This document shows positions 55,677 through 64,000 of a stretch of DNA of 64,000 nucleotides, piece after piece (within the stretch, counting starts at the first letter, position 1; each line of letters starts with the position of its first letter). The stretch spans positions 25,089-89,088 of the forward strand of contig JBNKRV010000220.1 of the NCBI GenBank assembly GCA_050296935.1. Reading direction: 5' to 3'. Made by a program: the position numbers and the translations under genes. Below the pieces are notes generated by a model. That model was given only the letters and a program-made list of their open reading frames with translations, ran no database searches and was not told the DNA's origin. This DNA is from Saccharicrinis sp050296935 (lineage in GTDB: Bacteria; Bacteroidota; Bacteroidia; Bacteroidales; Marinilabiliaceae).

Positions 55677-56066
55677 TCAAAAATTATTGAGTAAATAGTC
55701 TTTTATGGCAATGTCTGCAGGAAGCCATTTTACACAATTCAATTCTTTTGACTCTAACCATTTGATTTCCTGATGTTCGATTGGTGTTGGTTTTGTATTT
55801 AGTAGTTTACAAACAAATGGAAGTAATTCAACTGTTTTATCTGTGTATGCATATGTAAATACAGGTAAAGCCTTTTGAATATGTACTGTACAGTTTAGTT
55901 CCTCCTGAATTTCCCTAATGATACAAGCTTCTGCTTTTTCACCTTTTTCAAGTTTACCACCGGGAAATTCCCAATATCCCGGGTGTGGCATTGTTGAGCT
56001 TCGTTTTGCAGCCAGAAATTTATTTTGGTGCAATATAATGGCGCAGGTAACTTGTATTGTTTTCAT
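55677..56066 (-). CDS. Nudix hydrolase (MutT-type)
   Basis: A 129-residue Nudix hydrolase. The Nudix box is GGKLEKGEKAEACIIREIQEEL (22 residues in 55940-56010). The start is KTIQVTCAIILHQNKFLAAKRS, close to MutT, so 8-oxo-dGTP is a likely substrate. It lies between MITE copies 2 and 3. Confidence 0.9.
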   Translation of the reverse strand: MKTIQVTCAIILHQNKFLAAKRSSTMPHPGYWEFPGGKLEKGEKAEACIIREIQEELNCTVHIQKALPVFTYAYTDKTVELLPFVCKLLNTKPTPIEHQEIKWLESKELNCVKWLPADIAIKDYLLNNF

Positions 56067-56181
56067 CTACTTATTTATGAATTGGTTTACAAAGAATACA
56101 TGCAAATACATTGTTATGATTCTATTGAAAGTAGTGTATTTAATCACAAGGTGTTTTATTCGAATAGTACATTTATTACTT

Positions 56182-56324
56182 AGTGTTCGTTTATAAAGTC
56201 CAGCTACAGCGTTGTTGCTCAAAATCCAGATCCTCATATCCCTTAGTATACTGCAGTTAGAATTTTTCACATGCCTTGTATTTAAACTTCGTAATCCAAA
56301 CACCCCACTTTATGGGCAGGCATT
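56182..56324 (+). mobile_element. MITE-like repeat, copy 3 (143 bp)
   Basis: The element starts AGTGTTCGTTTATAAAGTCC and ends CACTTTATGGGCAGGCATT. It is flanked by a perfect 4-base duplication ACTT (56178-56181 and 56325-56328). It directly abuts another repeat-like stretch (56325-56500). Confidence 0.85.
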
Positions 56325-56500
56325 ACTTATTGTCAGCAAGAATACTCCATTTTTTTCCCCGAAATAATCGGAGCAGGCTGTTACTCATGCTCTCAAAATG
56401 ATCATTTACCGTAGTAAACTCACATTTTCAGAACTTCGAAAGCTTCAAAAATGAAGCTTTTGTATCTGCCATTTGAGTTTTCGAGCAAGTACAACTTAGT
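56325..56500. repeat. Structured, possibly decayed repeat next to MITE copy 3
   Basis: It contains a perfect hairpin AAAGCTTCA / TGAAGCTTT (56439-56447 and 56452-56460, 4-base loop) and approximate inverted ends near 56382 (TACTCATGCTC) and 56490 (GAGCAAGTA). On the minus strand a frame reads openly across 56 codons except for one TGA, ending at the MITE boundary. It could be a second repeat family or a gene relic. Confidence 0.45.
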
Positions 56501-56542
56501 AATCCACAAAAATATGTGTATTTTAGCCAAAATGCACTTCTA

Positions 56543-59062
56543 ATGAGCAAAATTGTTCCCGAAAAATGGATTCAGACTAAAGTCACCATCGGCTTTATCA
56601 TTATCATAGCCATTGCTATTGTTATATTCACTATTAGTTATTTTTCTGTAGTTTCTATTATTAAAGTACAAAATAAATCGGTGGGGTATGAAAAGGAATT
56701 TACATACTTAAATCAATTAATATTTGAGATTATCGAAACCGAAGGTATTAGTCGTGTTTATGGAGTGACCGGCGACGTTTCTTATGAGGACGATTATCAA
56801 TTGCATCACGATTCTGTTTTGAGTATAATTGATTTCCTACCAAAACTCTTTCCTGATACTGTTTCAATGAATGGAATTAAAGAAGTGAAGCGATTGTACT
56901 TAAAAAAGAAGGAATTGATGGACCAATTACTGCAGATCAATATTATCAATCTGCACTCTTCTACTACAGAAAACCTGTTATCCTCAATACCTGATTCGTT
57001 AAGTTATGAAGTGACAGAGTACACTTATAAAAGTTTAAAACTGGATTCTGCCCAGGTAAATGATGACAGTATATCTTCAGAGGTTGATGATCAGCCTCAG
57101 AAACGAAGAGGCTTTTTAAAAAGGATGAGTGATTTTTTAGGAGGAAAAAAGGAAAAAGAGGATTCTTATGAAGAATATGAGCCTGTAGTTAGTCAACAGG
57201 TTGATTCAACAGTTTTAAAGCAAGTGCGTGAAGATCAGAATATCCAGAAAATTAAAAAACAACTAAAACAGGTAAGTCAAGCCGAACATCAGTTTAGCAT
57301 CCGATTGCAAAAGCATGAACATGATATTATTAAGCTTGACAGGCTCTTAACTGAGCAAATCAAAACTATAGTTAGTAATTTACAAGAAATCACGATTAAA
57401 AAAAATAATATCAGGCATCACGAATTGGAGACATTAAGAAGTGATTTAATTGATCGGATTCTACTCCTGGTAGGATCTGCTGTTTCACTTATGCTGTTCT
57501 TTATTTATTGGATTAGCCGGGATATTTCAAAAAGTCAGAAACTTAAAAATGATATCATTCGGGCAAAAGAAAGGGTGGATAAATTACTTAAAGTAAAGGA
57601 GCAATTTGTGGCACATATGAGTCACGAAATCAGAACTCCGCTAACTTCTATCATTGGGTTTTCTGAACAATTAACCGAAATTAAAAGTCTGAAAGCCCGG
57701 AATGATATCTCCAGTAAAATACGTTTATCTGCAGAACATCTGAAAGGACTTATTAATAATATTTTAGATAGTTCCCTGTTGGAGTCGGGAAAGGTGGATT
57801 TTTACAAAGATCAGATACATGCGGGCAAAATGATGGAGGATCTGTTTCATTTATTTGAGATGCGTGCCAGTGAAAATGGATTGACCCTACGTTATCAGGT
57901 TGATGAAGGATTAGAGTATTTTGAGTCCGATTTATTAAGGTTGAAACAAGTGCTTATTAATTTGATAGGTAATGCCATTAAATTTACCCATGAAGGGTCT
58001 GTTTTTTATAGTGTTGAGCTTAAAAAAGACCGATTGGTATTTACTGTTAAAGATACTGGTATTGGGGTACCCCGGGAAAAGCAGAAAACCATTTTTAAAA
58101 TGTTTAACCAGGTAAATGTAAGCTTATCACGTAAGTATTCGGGCACTGGGCTCGGATTATCCATTAGTCGTCAGATTGTTGAGGCTATGGGAGGTGGCAT
58201 TCAATTGACAAGTAAAGATGGTGAGGGGAGTACTTTTACATTTCATATTCCTTACATAAAAGGAAAGGAAAGCATTAGTATTGAAAAAAATCAAAAGGAA
58301 TATAATTTTAAAGAGAAATCCATATTGGCTATCGATGATGATGAAATGATATGCCAGGTTATTGATGGAATATTACATGATAAATGTAAAGTACTTGATG
58401 TAAACACCGATCCGGATAGAGCTATTCAGGCACTTTCGCACAGACATTATGATTTATATATGATTGATTTGCATATGCCGGAAGTGGATGGCTTGCAGTT
58501 GAAAAATATAATAAGAAATGAGAAAAATATTTCAACCCCGATACTGTTTTTAACGGCCGATATGATTAATGCAGAATTGAAAAGAGCTACTGAAGAAGGT
58601 AATATCTGGGTGATGTCGAAACCCTTTTCAAAGCAGCAAATTATGGATAAGTTATCTGAAATATTTTATTCATCCATTTATATTGAAGAGGCCGTGATAA
58701 TAAATGAAGACCTGAATAGTAATAAGCCTTTTTCTTTAGAGAGTGTTAAAACGTTTACAGGAGATGATGACGAGTTTTTAAAATCTGTAGTTCAAACGTT
58801 TCTTGACAATACCGACTCGGCAATTCAGGATATGAAGGGGGCAATTACTTCAGATACCCAAAATTTATCTATCGTTACAGAAAGGGCTCATAAGCTATTA
58901 ACCGGTTTCAGGCAGTTTAAAATTGAAAAGGGGATTGGGATATTAATTGAATTGGAAAATTGTTTAAATAACCAGTTATCTGACAAAAACATCGAGGATT
59001 TATTAAATGGTTTGATTAAGCTTTGGGCTAAAATTAAAATTGAATTAATGCAAGTTGTATAA
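56543..59062 (+). CDS. Hybrid sensor histidine kinase with REC and Hpt domains
   Basis: About 839 residues from the ATG at 56543 (a GTG at 56516 would add nine residues). In order: TM1 (about 14-37), a periplasmic sensor region to about 310 that is charged and helical, TM2 (about 312-335), HisKA with the His at about 361 (HMSHEIRTPLTS), HATPase with NAIKFTHEG and DTGIGVP, a receiver domain (MIDLHMPEVDG) near 600-720, and a C-terminal Hpt domain (RAHKLLTGFRQF). The architecture resembles ArcB/BarA phosphorelay kinases. A lone REC partner could be the protein at 29523-29912. Signal is unknown. Confidence 0.93.
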   Translation: MSKIVPEKWIQTKVTIGFIIIIAIAIVIFTISYFSVVSIIKVQNKSVGYEKEFTYLNQLIFEIIETEGISRVYGVTGDVSYEDDYQLHHDSVLSIIDFLPKLFPDTVSMNGIKEVKRLYLKKKELMDQLLQINIINLHSSTTENLLSSIPDSLSYEVTEYTYKSLKLDSAQVNDDSISSEVDDQPQKRRGFLKRMSDFLGGKKEKEDSYEEYEPVVSQQVDSTVLKQVREDQNIQKIKKQLKQVSQAEHQFSIRLQKHEHDIIKLDRLLTEQIKTIVSNLQEITIKKNNIRHHELETLRSDLIDRILLLVGSAVSLMLFFIYWISRDISKSQKLKNDIIRAKERVDKLLKVKEQFVAHMSHEIRTPLTSIIGFSEQLTEIKSLKARNDISSKIRLSAEHLKGLINNILDSSLLESGKVDFYKDQIHAGKMMEDLFHLFEMRASENGLTLRYQVDEGLEYFESDLLRLKQVLINLIGNAIKFTHEGSVFYSVELKKDRLVFTVKDTGIGVPREKQKTIFKMFNQVNVSLSRKYSGTGLGLSISRQIVEAMGGGIQLTSKDGEGSTFTFHIPYIKGKESISIEKNQKEYNFKEKSILAIDDDEMICQVIDGILHDKCKVLDVNTDPDRAIQALSHRHYDLYMIDLHMPEVDGLQLKNIIRNEKNISTPILFLTADMINAELKRATEEGNIWVMSKPFSKQQIMDKLSEIFYSSIYIEEAVIINEDLNSNKPFSLESVKTFTGDDDEFLKSVVQTFLDNTDSAIQDMKGAITSDTQNLSIVTERAHKLLTGFRQFKIEKGIGILIELENCLNNQLSDKNIEDLLNGLIKLWAKIKIELMQVV

Positions 59063-59290
59063 AACATATAATCAGGTTGTGATATATGGTATATGCCTGT
59101 ACTATAGTTGTTTGACTGTTTATGCAATAATTATCATAAAAATTCAATTTTATTACATTTTTAATGCTCAAATAAATACTTACAATAATTTTCTTCCTTT
59201 ATTTTTAAGGTGTTTGTCATTGGTCATTTCTACCATGTATCATGTTATTAATTTAATCATTTCATTAACCCTTATTTCACTATTAGAAAC
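59063..59290. other. Intergenic gap between the kinase and the MG2/plug protein
   Basis: About 230 AT-rich bases without a clear gene. No TAnnTTTG box or strong hairpin was recognised. Confidence 0.35.
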
Positions 59291-62200
59291 ATGAAAAGTT
59301 CCCTTAAAAAGATCTCATTATTTTCTCTTCTAACTTTTACTTTATTTTCCTTTACTCTGGATTGGAGTACATCGGATAAGGATTTTTTATCAAAAATCAT
59401 TGGGTATAATAAAATCAATCATCAGGAAAAACTCTACTTGCATACCGATAAACCTGTATACATAACAGGCGAAGATTTGTGGTTTAGTATATATTTAAAT
59501 GATATTGTTACCAACCTGCCAAATCAAACAGAAAAGGTGGTTTATGTAGAGTTGATCAATCCAGAAGGTAAATCAGTATTAAAAAATCTGTATCAAATAA
59601 ATGAAGGCAGAGGATCAGGTCAAATAGAATTAAAGGATACATTATCTACGGGTAACTACTTGTTGCTGGCCTATACGAATTGGATGCGAAATTCAGGTCA
59701 CGATTTTTATTTTAAGAAAGAAGTTGTTCTTGTTAATGAAAAAACGAAAAGTCAGTCCCAAAGCGCATTTAAGAATTCATTAACAACAGCACAAAATAAG
59801 AAATCAAGTAACTTAACTAAATCTGAAGCGAATCAGTCTGGCAGAATATCATTACGTTTTTTTCCTGAGGGAGGTACTATTGTGAGTGGAATTTTATCCA
59901 AGGTGGCTTTTGAAGGAGTTGATGAATTTGGAAATCCAGCAAAATTTTCCGGAGAAATTATCGATAAAAACGGTGAGTCTGTTACTTTGTTTCAGCCCAT
60001 GTGGGAAGGTAAAGGCATGTTTTCATTTTTTCCTCAATCCTCAATGCAATATAAAGCCATTATTAATAAAACAGATACTTTTGATCTTCCACCTGTTCAA
60101 TCAGAAGGATATCAGCTTTCCATTGAATCGTCTTTTGGTTCTGATAAGTTATTGTTGAAAGTACAGGGCAGTGCTAATATGCGCGGCCAAAAGGTTTTTA
60201 TTCTGGCCATGCAGGATCAAAAGCCCATGATGGCATTTACAGATAGTCTGGTTAATAATACGATGCTTGTATCGATCAAAAAATCAGAATTAAATACGGG
60301 AGTAGTTCAATTTACCCTGTTTGATGCACAAAAAGTTCCACGTTGTGAACGATTGATTTTTATTAATCATTACGATTTTACCACTATCAATATTTCACCT
60401 GACAATCCGAATCCTTCAAGCAGGGAAAAAATAACATTGAATATTAGTACTCTGAATCCACAAGGTCAGCCTGTACCCGGAACATTTTCTCTGGCTGTTA
60501 CCGATGCCAGCCGTATTTCAGATAAGTATTATAAGCCATTGGATTTTGTGAGTTATAACATTTTCGGATCAGATATTCCGGACTATAACGGAGACGCATC
60601 TTTTGTGATGAAAAAGAGCCAAAGGAGTGCTATACAATCTGATTTAGTTATGCTTACCAATGGTTGGCGCCGTTATGAATGGCAGGAGGTATTAAAAGAA
60701 ACGGTTACGATACCTAAGTTTTTAGAGGAACCAGGTATTTATTTAAAGGGAAAAGTGATGAAATCGACTTCAAAAGAAGCAGGACCTGATGTTCAGGTGT
60801 TCATGCGTTTCAATGAAAAAGACAGAGGGGACAGATACTTTGCCAGGACAGATGAAAACAGTGAATTTACCTTTTTACTTGAGGATTTTACCGATTCGTT
60901 GGTAGCTATCTTAACTACAAAAAATCAGAAAGAAAAGTTTACAGATTATGACGTTAAACTCGAATCAAATATAGAATCCCGTGCATTTGATTTAAAGGCA
61001 AGAAATCAGTTATCTGATCAAACCTATTCTGAAGAAATTAAATACGAGGGCGAGTCGGTGCAGACTGGTATATCCGGCTTAAAGAAAAACACATTGGCAA
61101 CTGAGCTGGTTCGTGCTAAAAGTCAGGATTTTTTTGTGGATACCACTAATGTGAGTATTGATGAGGTTAAGATACTGGGTACAAAAGTACAAGATTCAAA
61201 AGGAGCAATTACAAGTGCATACGGAGCTCCCGCAAAATCCGTAGGTACTAAGCAAATTGAAGATCTGGCTGAGGCCAGAGAGTGGAATTCAGGGATTATT
61301 AATGTGATTTCAGATGCATTTCCCGGCTTGGAAATATATACTTCAATTGATAAATCCGGCGGCAAGGAAGCTATCAATTTTATTCCCAGAGATAGAAAGA
61401 GGCACCGCTTTTTTGTATATGTAGATGGTAACATGGTGGGCGCTTCTGATGACAAAGGTATTTTAAAGAAAATGCTTAGTGTTTATGAAGTTGAAGATTT
61501 AACTTCTCTGGCTTCAAGTGAGGTTGAATCCGTTGATCTGATATATCCACAACAAGGAACCAGTAAGTTTAAGTTAAATAGTGAGGCCTTACGGGATGCA
61601 AAAATAGAGGTAGCACAGAATACTGAACTTTCTATTACTGATAGTAACCTGTCACCAGAGACTGCCCCGGATATTACAACTTCTGAAACAGGAGAGATTA
61701 CAGCCATTGATCCGCTGAAAGATTTAAAAGAGAATTCATTATTCTACAACTCACCTGAAGCTATTATTTCTATTTATACAAAAGGTGGAGGTGGTCTTTA
61801 TGCAAGCTCAGATATAGAAGGAGTGAGTAAAATATATTTAAAAGGATATACAAAAGTAAAAGAGTTTTATTCACCTGATTATTCAGATACTAAGGTTAAT
61901 GTAAATAATGATAAGCGCTCAACATTGTATTGGAATCCGTTAATTACTACAGATGCTAACGGGCAGGCCCAAGTTGATTTCTATAATACGGATATATCCA
62001 CTCTGTTAAGAGCTGAAGCAGTGGGGTTTTCGAAATCCGGAAACGCCGGAAATACACGTATCGTTTTTGGTCAGGAGAAAGAACAGAATTTGAATATGGC
62101 AAATGCATCTGTACAAGAAACAGATAACTATTCCAACGAAATATCTTCAGCGGAAAGTCAGGAAGATAAATCAAAGCAAAAATATCAGGTATTATTAAGT

Positions 62201-63319
62201 AACAATCAACCTGCTTCATATGCATTTGTATCTGATCCGTATAAAAAATGGGGTACAATAAGTGATTCAAATGGCGACTTTTATATTGATGATGCTGTTG
62301 TAAAACCAGAGGATACTTTATTCATTAGTCATGGAGGAAATGAATCACTTAGTATTATACGATCCGAATTATCTAATCAGTCAAGAGCTCTTATTCTAAA
62401 AGAGAATATTACCATTGAACCTGAGCTTAATGGAGAAAAAATATTTATAAAAGCGATAAAAAGCATACTGGATACTAAACTACGAGCTACTGAATATGCC
62501 AATAGTGTGTATCGTCAGCAAATATTTAAAGGTGAAGAGCTTCAGCATCTGTTAGATTTAAAAACAGAGTTAAAATTGCCGAATTATTCTGATCCGGCTA
62601 TAGGATTTTCTCCAAATCCAATTGTAGGCCGTATTTTTAAAGTAGAAAACTATGACAATGATTCAGAATTTACACCTTACAATAATTCAGGCTATAAAGT
62701 GCCTATTTTAGATGTATTCTTTAAGGAAGTCACCTTCATTAAATCATCGTATAGAAATTACTATGATTTTAATTATTCAGGAACCTGTACTTATCAAAAC
62801 CGTAAAGTTTATAAGGTCACCTTTGAGCAAAATGATAAAAGTAATTGGGCTCTTTCTTCCGGATATGCACTCATTGATGCAGAAAATTATGGTTTTGCCT
62901 ATATCAATTGGAAACATAGTCGTAAAGGCAGTCAGTATATTGTTCCGGATATGTTCCTGATGGGTGGAACAAAACACCATGATTTTAAACTCACCAGTGA
63001 GGAAAATCAGGCGTTCTATTATTTTATTGATGGTTCATGGAAATTTAAGGGAGCAATTCAGGACGTGGTGTTTTATTTAAATAGCAATACCTACAGCTAT
63101 AAGAGAGAAATGCTGATAACTGACTATTTAGGTGAAACCTTAAAGTCGTTTAAAATTCATTCTCTTACGGATATGAAAACCAGATTTATTTTGGTTAAAG
63201 AACCTAAGTATTTGCCTCATTTATGGAGAGAGGCATGGTATTTACCAACCAATAAAGTGATTCAAAAGAATGTACCTTATATGCACGAAATCATTTTCTT
63301 ATCTCAACCTGAAAAATAA
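59291..63319 (+). CDS. Large secreted MG2-domain and TonB-plug-like protein
   Basis: A 1342-residue exported protein. The signal peptide ends near residue 22. Near 45 is an MG2-type block (LYLHTDKPVYITGEDLWFSI), as in alpha-2-macroglobulin proteins. A second set of beta domains runs to about 620, with LMLTNGWRRYEWQEVL at about 455. A TonB-dependent-receptor plug-like domain spans about 640-790 (KQIEDLAEAREW, FFVYVDGNMVG). A carboxypeptidase-regulatory-like region follows at about 960-1040 and a 300-residue C-terminal domain ends the protein. There is no TonB barrel. Bacteroidota carry several such proteins of unknown role; a surface or periplasmic transport or adhesion function is likely. Confidence 0.82.
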   Translation: MKSSLKKISLFSLLTFTLFSFTLDWSTSDKDFLSKIIGYNKINHQEKLYLHTDKPVYITGEDLWFSIYLNDIVTNLPNQTEKVVYVELINPEGKSVLKNLYQINEGRGSGQIELKDTLSTGNYLLLAYTNWMRNSGHDFYFKKEVVLVNEKTKSQSQSAFKNSLTTAQNKKSSNLTKSEANQSGRISLRFFPEGGTIVSGILSKVAFEGVDEFGNPAKFSGEIIDKNGESVTLFQPMWEGKGMFSFFPQSSMQYKAIINKTDTFDLPPVQSEGYQLSIESSFGSDKLLLKVQGSANMRGQKVFILAMQDQKPMMAFTDSLVNNTMLVSIKKSELNTGVVQFTLFDAQKVPRCERLIFINHYDFTTINISPDNPNPSSREKITLNISTLNPQGQPVPGTFSLAVTDASRISDKYYKPLDFVSYNIFGSDIPDYNGDASFVMKKSQRSAIQSDLVMLTNGWRRYEWQEVLKETVTIPKFLEEPGIYLKGKVMKSTSKEAGPDVQVFMRFNEKDRGDRYFARTDENSEFTFLLEDFTDSLVAILTTKNQKEKFTDYDVKLESNIESRAFDLKARNQLSDQTYSEEIKYEGESVQTGISGLKKNTLATELVRAKSQDFFVDTTNVSIDEVKILGTKVQDSKGAITSAYGAPAKSVGTKQIEDLAEAREWNSGIINVISDAFPGLEIYTSIDKSGGKEAINFIPRDRKRHRFFVYVDGNMVGASDDKGILKKMLSVYEVEDLTSLASSEVESVDLIYPQQGTSKFKLNSEALRDAKIEVAQNTELSITDSNLSPETAPDITTSETGEITAIDPLKDLKENSLFYNSPEAIISIYTKGGGGLYASSDIEGVSKIYLKGYTKVKEFYSPDYSDTKVNVNNDKRSTLYWNPLITTDANGQAQVDFYNTDISTLLRAEAVGFSKSGNAGNTRIVFGQEKEQNLNMANASVQETDNYSNEISSAESQEDKSKQKYQVLLSNNQPASYAFVSDPYKKWGTISDSNGDFYIDDAVVKPEDTLFISHGGNESLSIIRSELSNQSRALILKENITIEPELNGEKIFIKAIKSILDTKLRATEYANSVYRQQIFKGEELQHLLDLKTELKLPNYSDPAIGFSPNPIVGRIFKVENYDNDSEFTPYNNSGYKVPILDVFFKEVTFIKSSYRNYYDFNYSGTCTYQNRKVYKVTFEQNDKSNWALSSGYALIDAENYGFAYINWKHSRKGSQYIVPDMFLMGGTKHHDFKLTSEENQAFYYFIDGSWKFKGAIQDVVFYLNSNTYSYKREMLITDYLGETLKSFKIHSLTDMKTRFILVKEPKYLPHLWREAWYLPTNKVIQKNVPYMHEIIFLSQPEK

Positions 63320-63390
63320 GTAGAGGAAAGTTTTATTGAAGCCGAACTATTATAGAGTTTCTAACACTATTTCGGGTTAAACTGAATATA

Positions 63391-63431
63391 ACATGAGAGG
63401 CTATCCAAATGGGATAGCCTCTCATGTTTTT
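63391..63431 (+). terminator. Strong intrinsic terminator
   Basis: A perfect 15-bp stem CATGAGAGGCTATCC / GGATAGCCTCTCATG with a 5-base loop is followed by a T-run. It ends the MG2/plug gene; it may also stop transcripts from the minus side. Confidence 0.92.
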
Positions 63432-63475
63432 GAAACCCTCATGCTTTGCATAAAAGGCTGATATACAAGGTAAAT

Positions 63476-63880
63476 TTATGTCAATCTGAATTCTAAAATT
63501 TTAATCGAACTCAGGTTATCAATATCTTTGTCGTTAAAAATTACCTTGCGAATCTCATCAATAATCTGATCTCTTTGGATGTTGTTTATCAGTTGTGTTC
63601 TGTAGTATTTAATACCTAAGAAACTTTTGTGAATTATTTTTATAATCTCTCTTTTCTCCAGTTCTGTGTAGATTTCTTTCTGGTATTTTCTGGATTTACG
63701 TAATAGCCTGGAGATCCAGTATTTTACTTTTCTAATTTCTGAGTTGTCTTTTATAAGCTCTAAAATGGTTTTATAAATAGGAGCCAACTTGGTTTCTGTA
63801 GAGAGTACCACCAAGTTACTATCCGTAATCTCAATCCTATTTTCTTGAGCCAAATCTAATAACCTGAGTTCGATATAAAA
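63476..63880 (-). pseudogene. GPP34-like protein, 5' end missing
   Basis: The minus-strand frame is open from 63880 to the stop at 63476 and reads as the C-terminal two thirds of a GPP34 (Golgi phosphoprotein 3)-type protein: LLDLAQENRIEIT, KVKYWISRLLRKSRKY, LEKREIIKIIHKSFLGIKYY. Intact bacterial members start about 30 residues earlier with a LLLLAL-type block. Here a stop codon (63881-63883) interrupts and the sequence beyond is a cruciform-like repeat. The gene is probably broken by an insertion. A TTG at 63851-63853 could still start a short protein. Confidence 0.6.
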
Positions 63881-63893
63881 TTAATGGCTCAAA

Positions 63894-63987
63894 TCGCTTA
63901 TAAATATTGAGTTTCAAGGAATGTTTGCGAAAGCATAGCGGGCTATGGTAAGCAAATATGACGCAGAAAATCGGTATTTATAAGTGA
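63894..63987. repeat. Cruciform-like repeat
   Basis: The outer arms TCGCTTATAAATATTGA (63894-63910) and TCGGTATTTATAAGTGA (63971-63987) pair at 14 of 17 positions. Inside, TTTGC/GCAAA and CATAGC/GCTATG form a nested hairpin around 63924-63956. This can fold as one long stem of about 94 bases. It is directly upstream of the broken GPP34 gene, so it may be the end of a mobile element or a MITE. Confidence 0.6.
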
Positions 63988-64000
63988 CATTCATAGCTTT

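Noticed and set aside
61123..62270. Minus-strand frames inside the MG2/plug gene
   Set aside because: They are antisense shadows of a long coherent protein with a signal peptide and domains.
1..64000. tRNA, rRNA, CRISPR or restriction genes
   Set aside because: None was recognised on reading both strands; a covariance-model scan would be needed to exclude a tRNA in the gaps.

Overview
The window is an AT-rich chromosomal segment of a Gram-negative member of the Bacteroidota. The evidence is a type IX secretion sorting tail (46213-46710), DUF4292 and YfiR-like proteins, Bacteroidota-style -7 promoter boxes (TAnnTTTG), little sign of Shine-Dalgarno sequences, outer-membrane sugar genes, and a large MG2/TonB-plug protein. 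The gene set resembles Marinilabiliales/Bacteroidales, but genus cannot be fixed from sequence alone. No rRNA, tRNA or CRISPR array was recognised.

Layout. 1-5247 (minus): a chemosensory operon reading YfiR-like protein, chemoreceptor, STAS protein, CheY, stand-alone Hpt protein and CheA, the last running off the left edge. 5431-9963 (plus): a divergent chorismatase-family protein, an RND/MMPL exporter and a polyprenyl diphosphate synthase. 10018-11786: ATP synthase beta and epsilon with a terminator. 11859-18933: a surface-glycan region with a heptosyltransferase-like GT9, a Kdo/WaaP-type kinase, UDP-galactopyranose mutase, a Gtf3/WbbI-like glycosyltransferase, a CDP-glycerol glycerophosphotransferase-like protein and, convergent to these, an SDR and a TagD-like cytidylyltransferase. 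Together these suggest galactofuranose and polyol-phosphate decoration. 19241-27701: mixed housekeeping (U32 peptidase, DUF2797, a dead-looking EEP lipoprotein, CDF transporter, rhodanese, HemW, VanZ, Rrf2, LutB, RpiB).

28457-43014 is a run of plus-strand genes: nadA, a receiver protein, ruvB, a flippase, dut, a TPR lipoprotein, DUF4292, an M23/EnvC-like protein, an anti-sigma-type ATPase, ybeY, mnmG, ade and uvrC. Two, possibly three, parS-like palindromes (24841, 39505 and 39775) lie around it, which suggests the window is near the replication origin. 43059-47720 holds an LplA-type ligase, dtd, a MazG-like hydrolase, deoC and two secreted proteins. 47832-52541 is a second polysaccharide set (flippase, GT, pyruvyl transferase, nitroreductase).

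52559-56500 is a repeat-rich patch. Three 143-bp MITE-like elements, with matching inverted ends and 4-bp target duplications, surround an AsmA-type protein, an acylphosphatase and a Nudix hydrolase. The right end holds a hybrid histidine kinase, a 1342-residue MG2/plug protein, a strong terminator, and a GPP34-like gene whose 5' part is missing next to a cruciform-like repeat.

The best leads are the three-copy MITE family, the parS cluster, the teichoic-acid-like gene set next to glf, the divergent chorismatase next to an RND exporter, and the YfiR-containing chemosensory operon.
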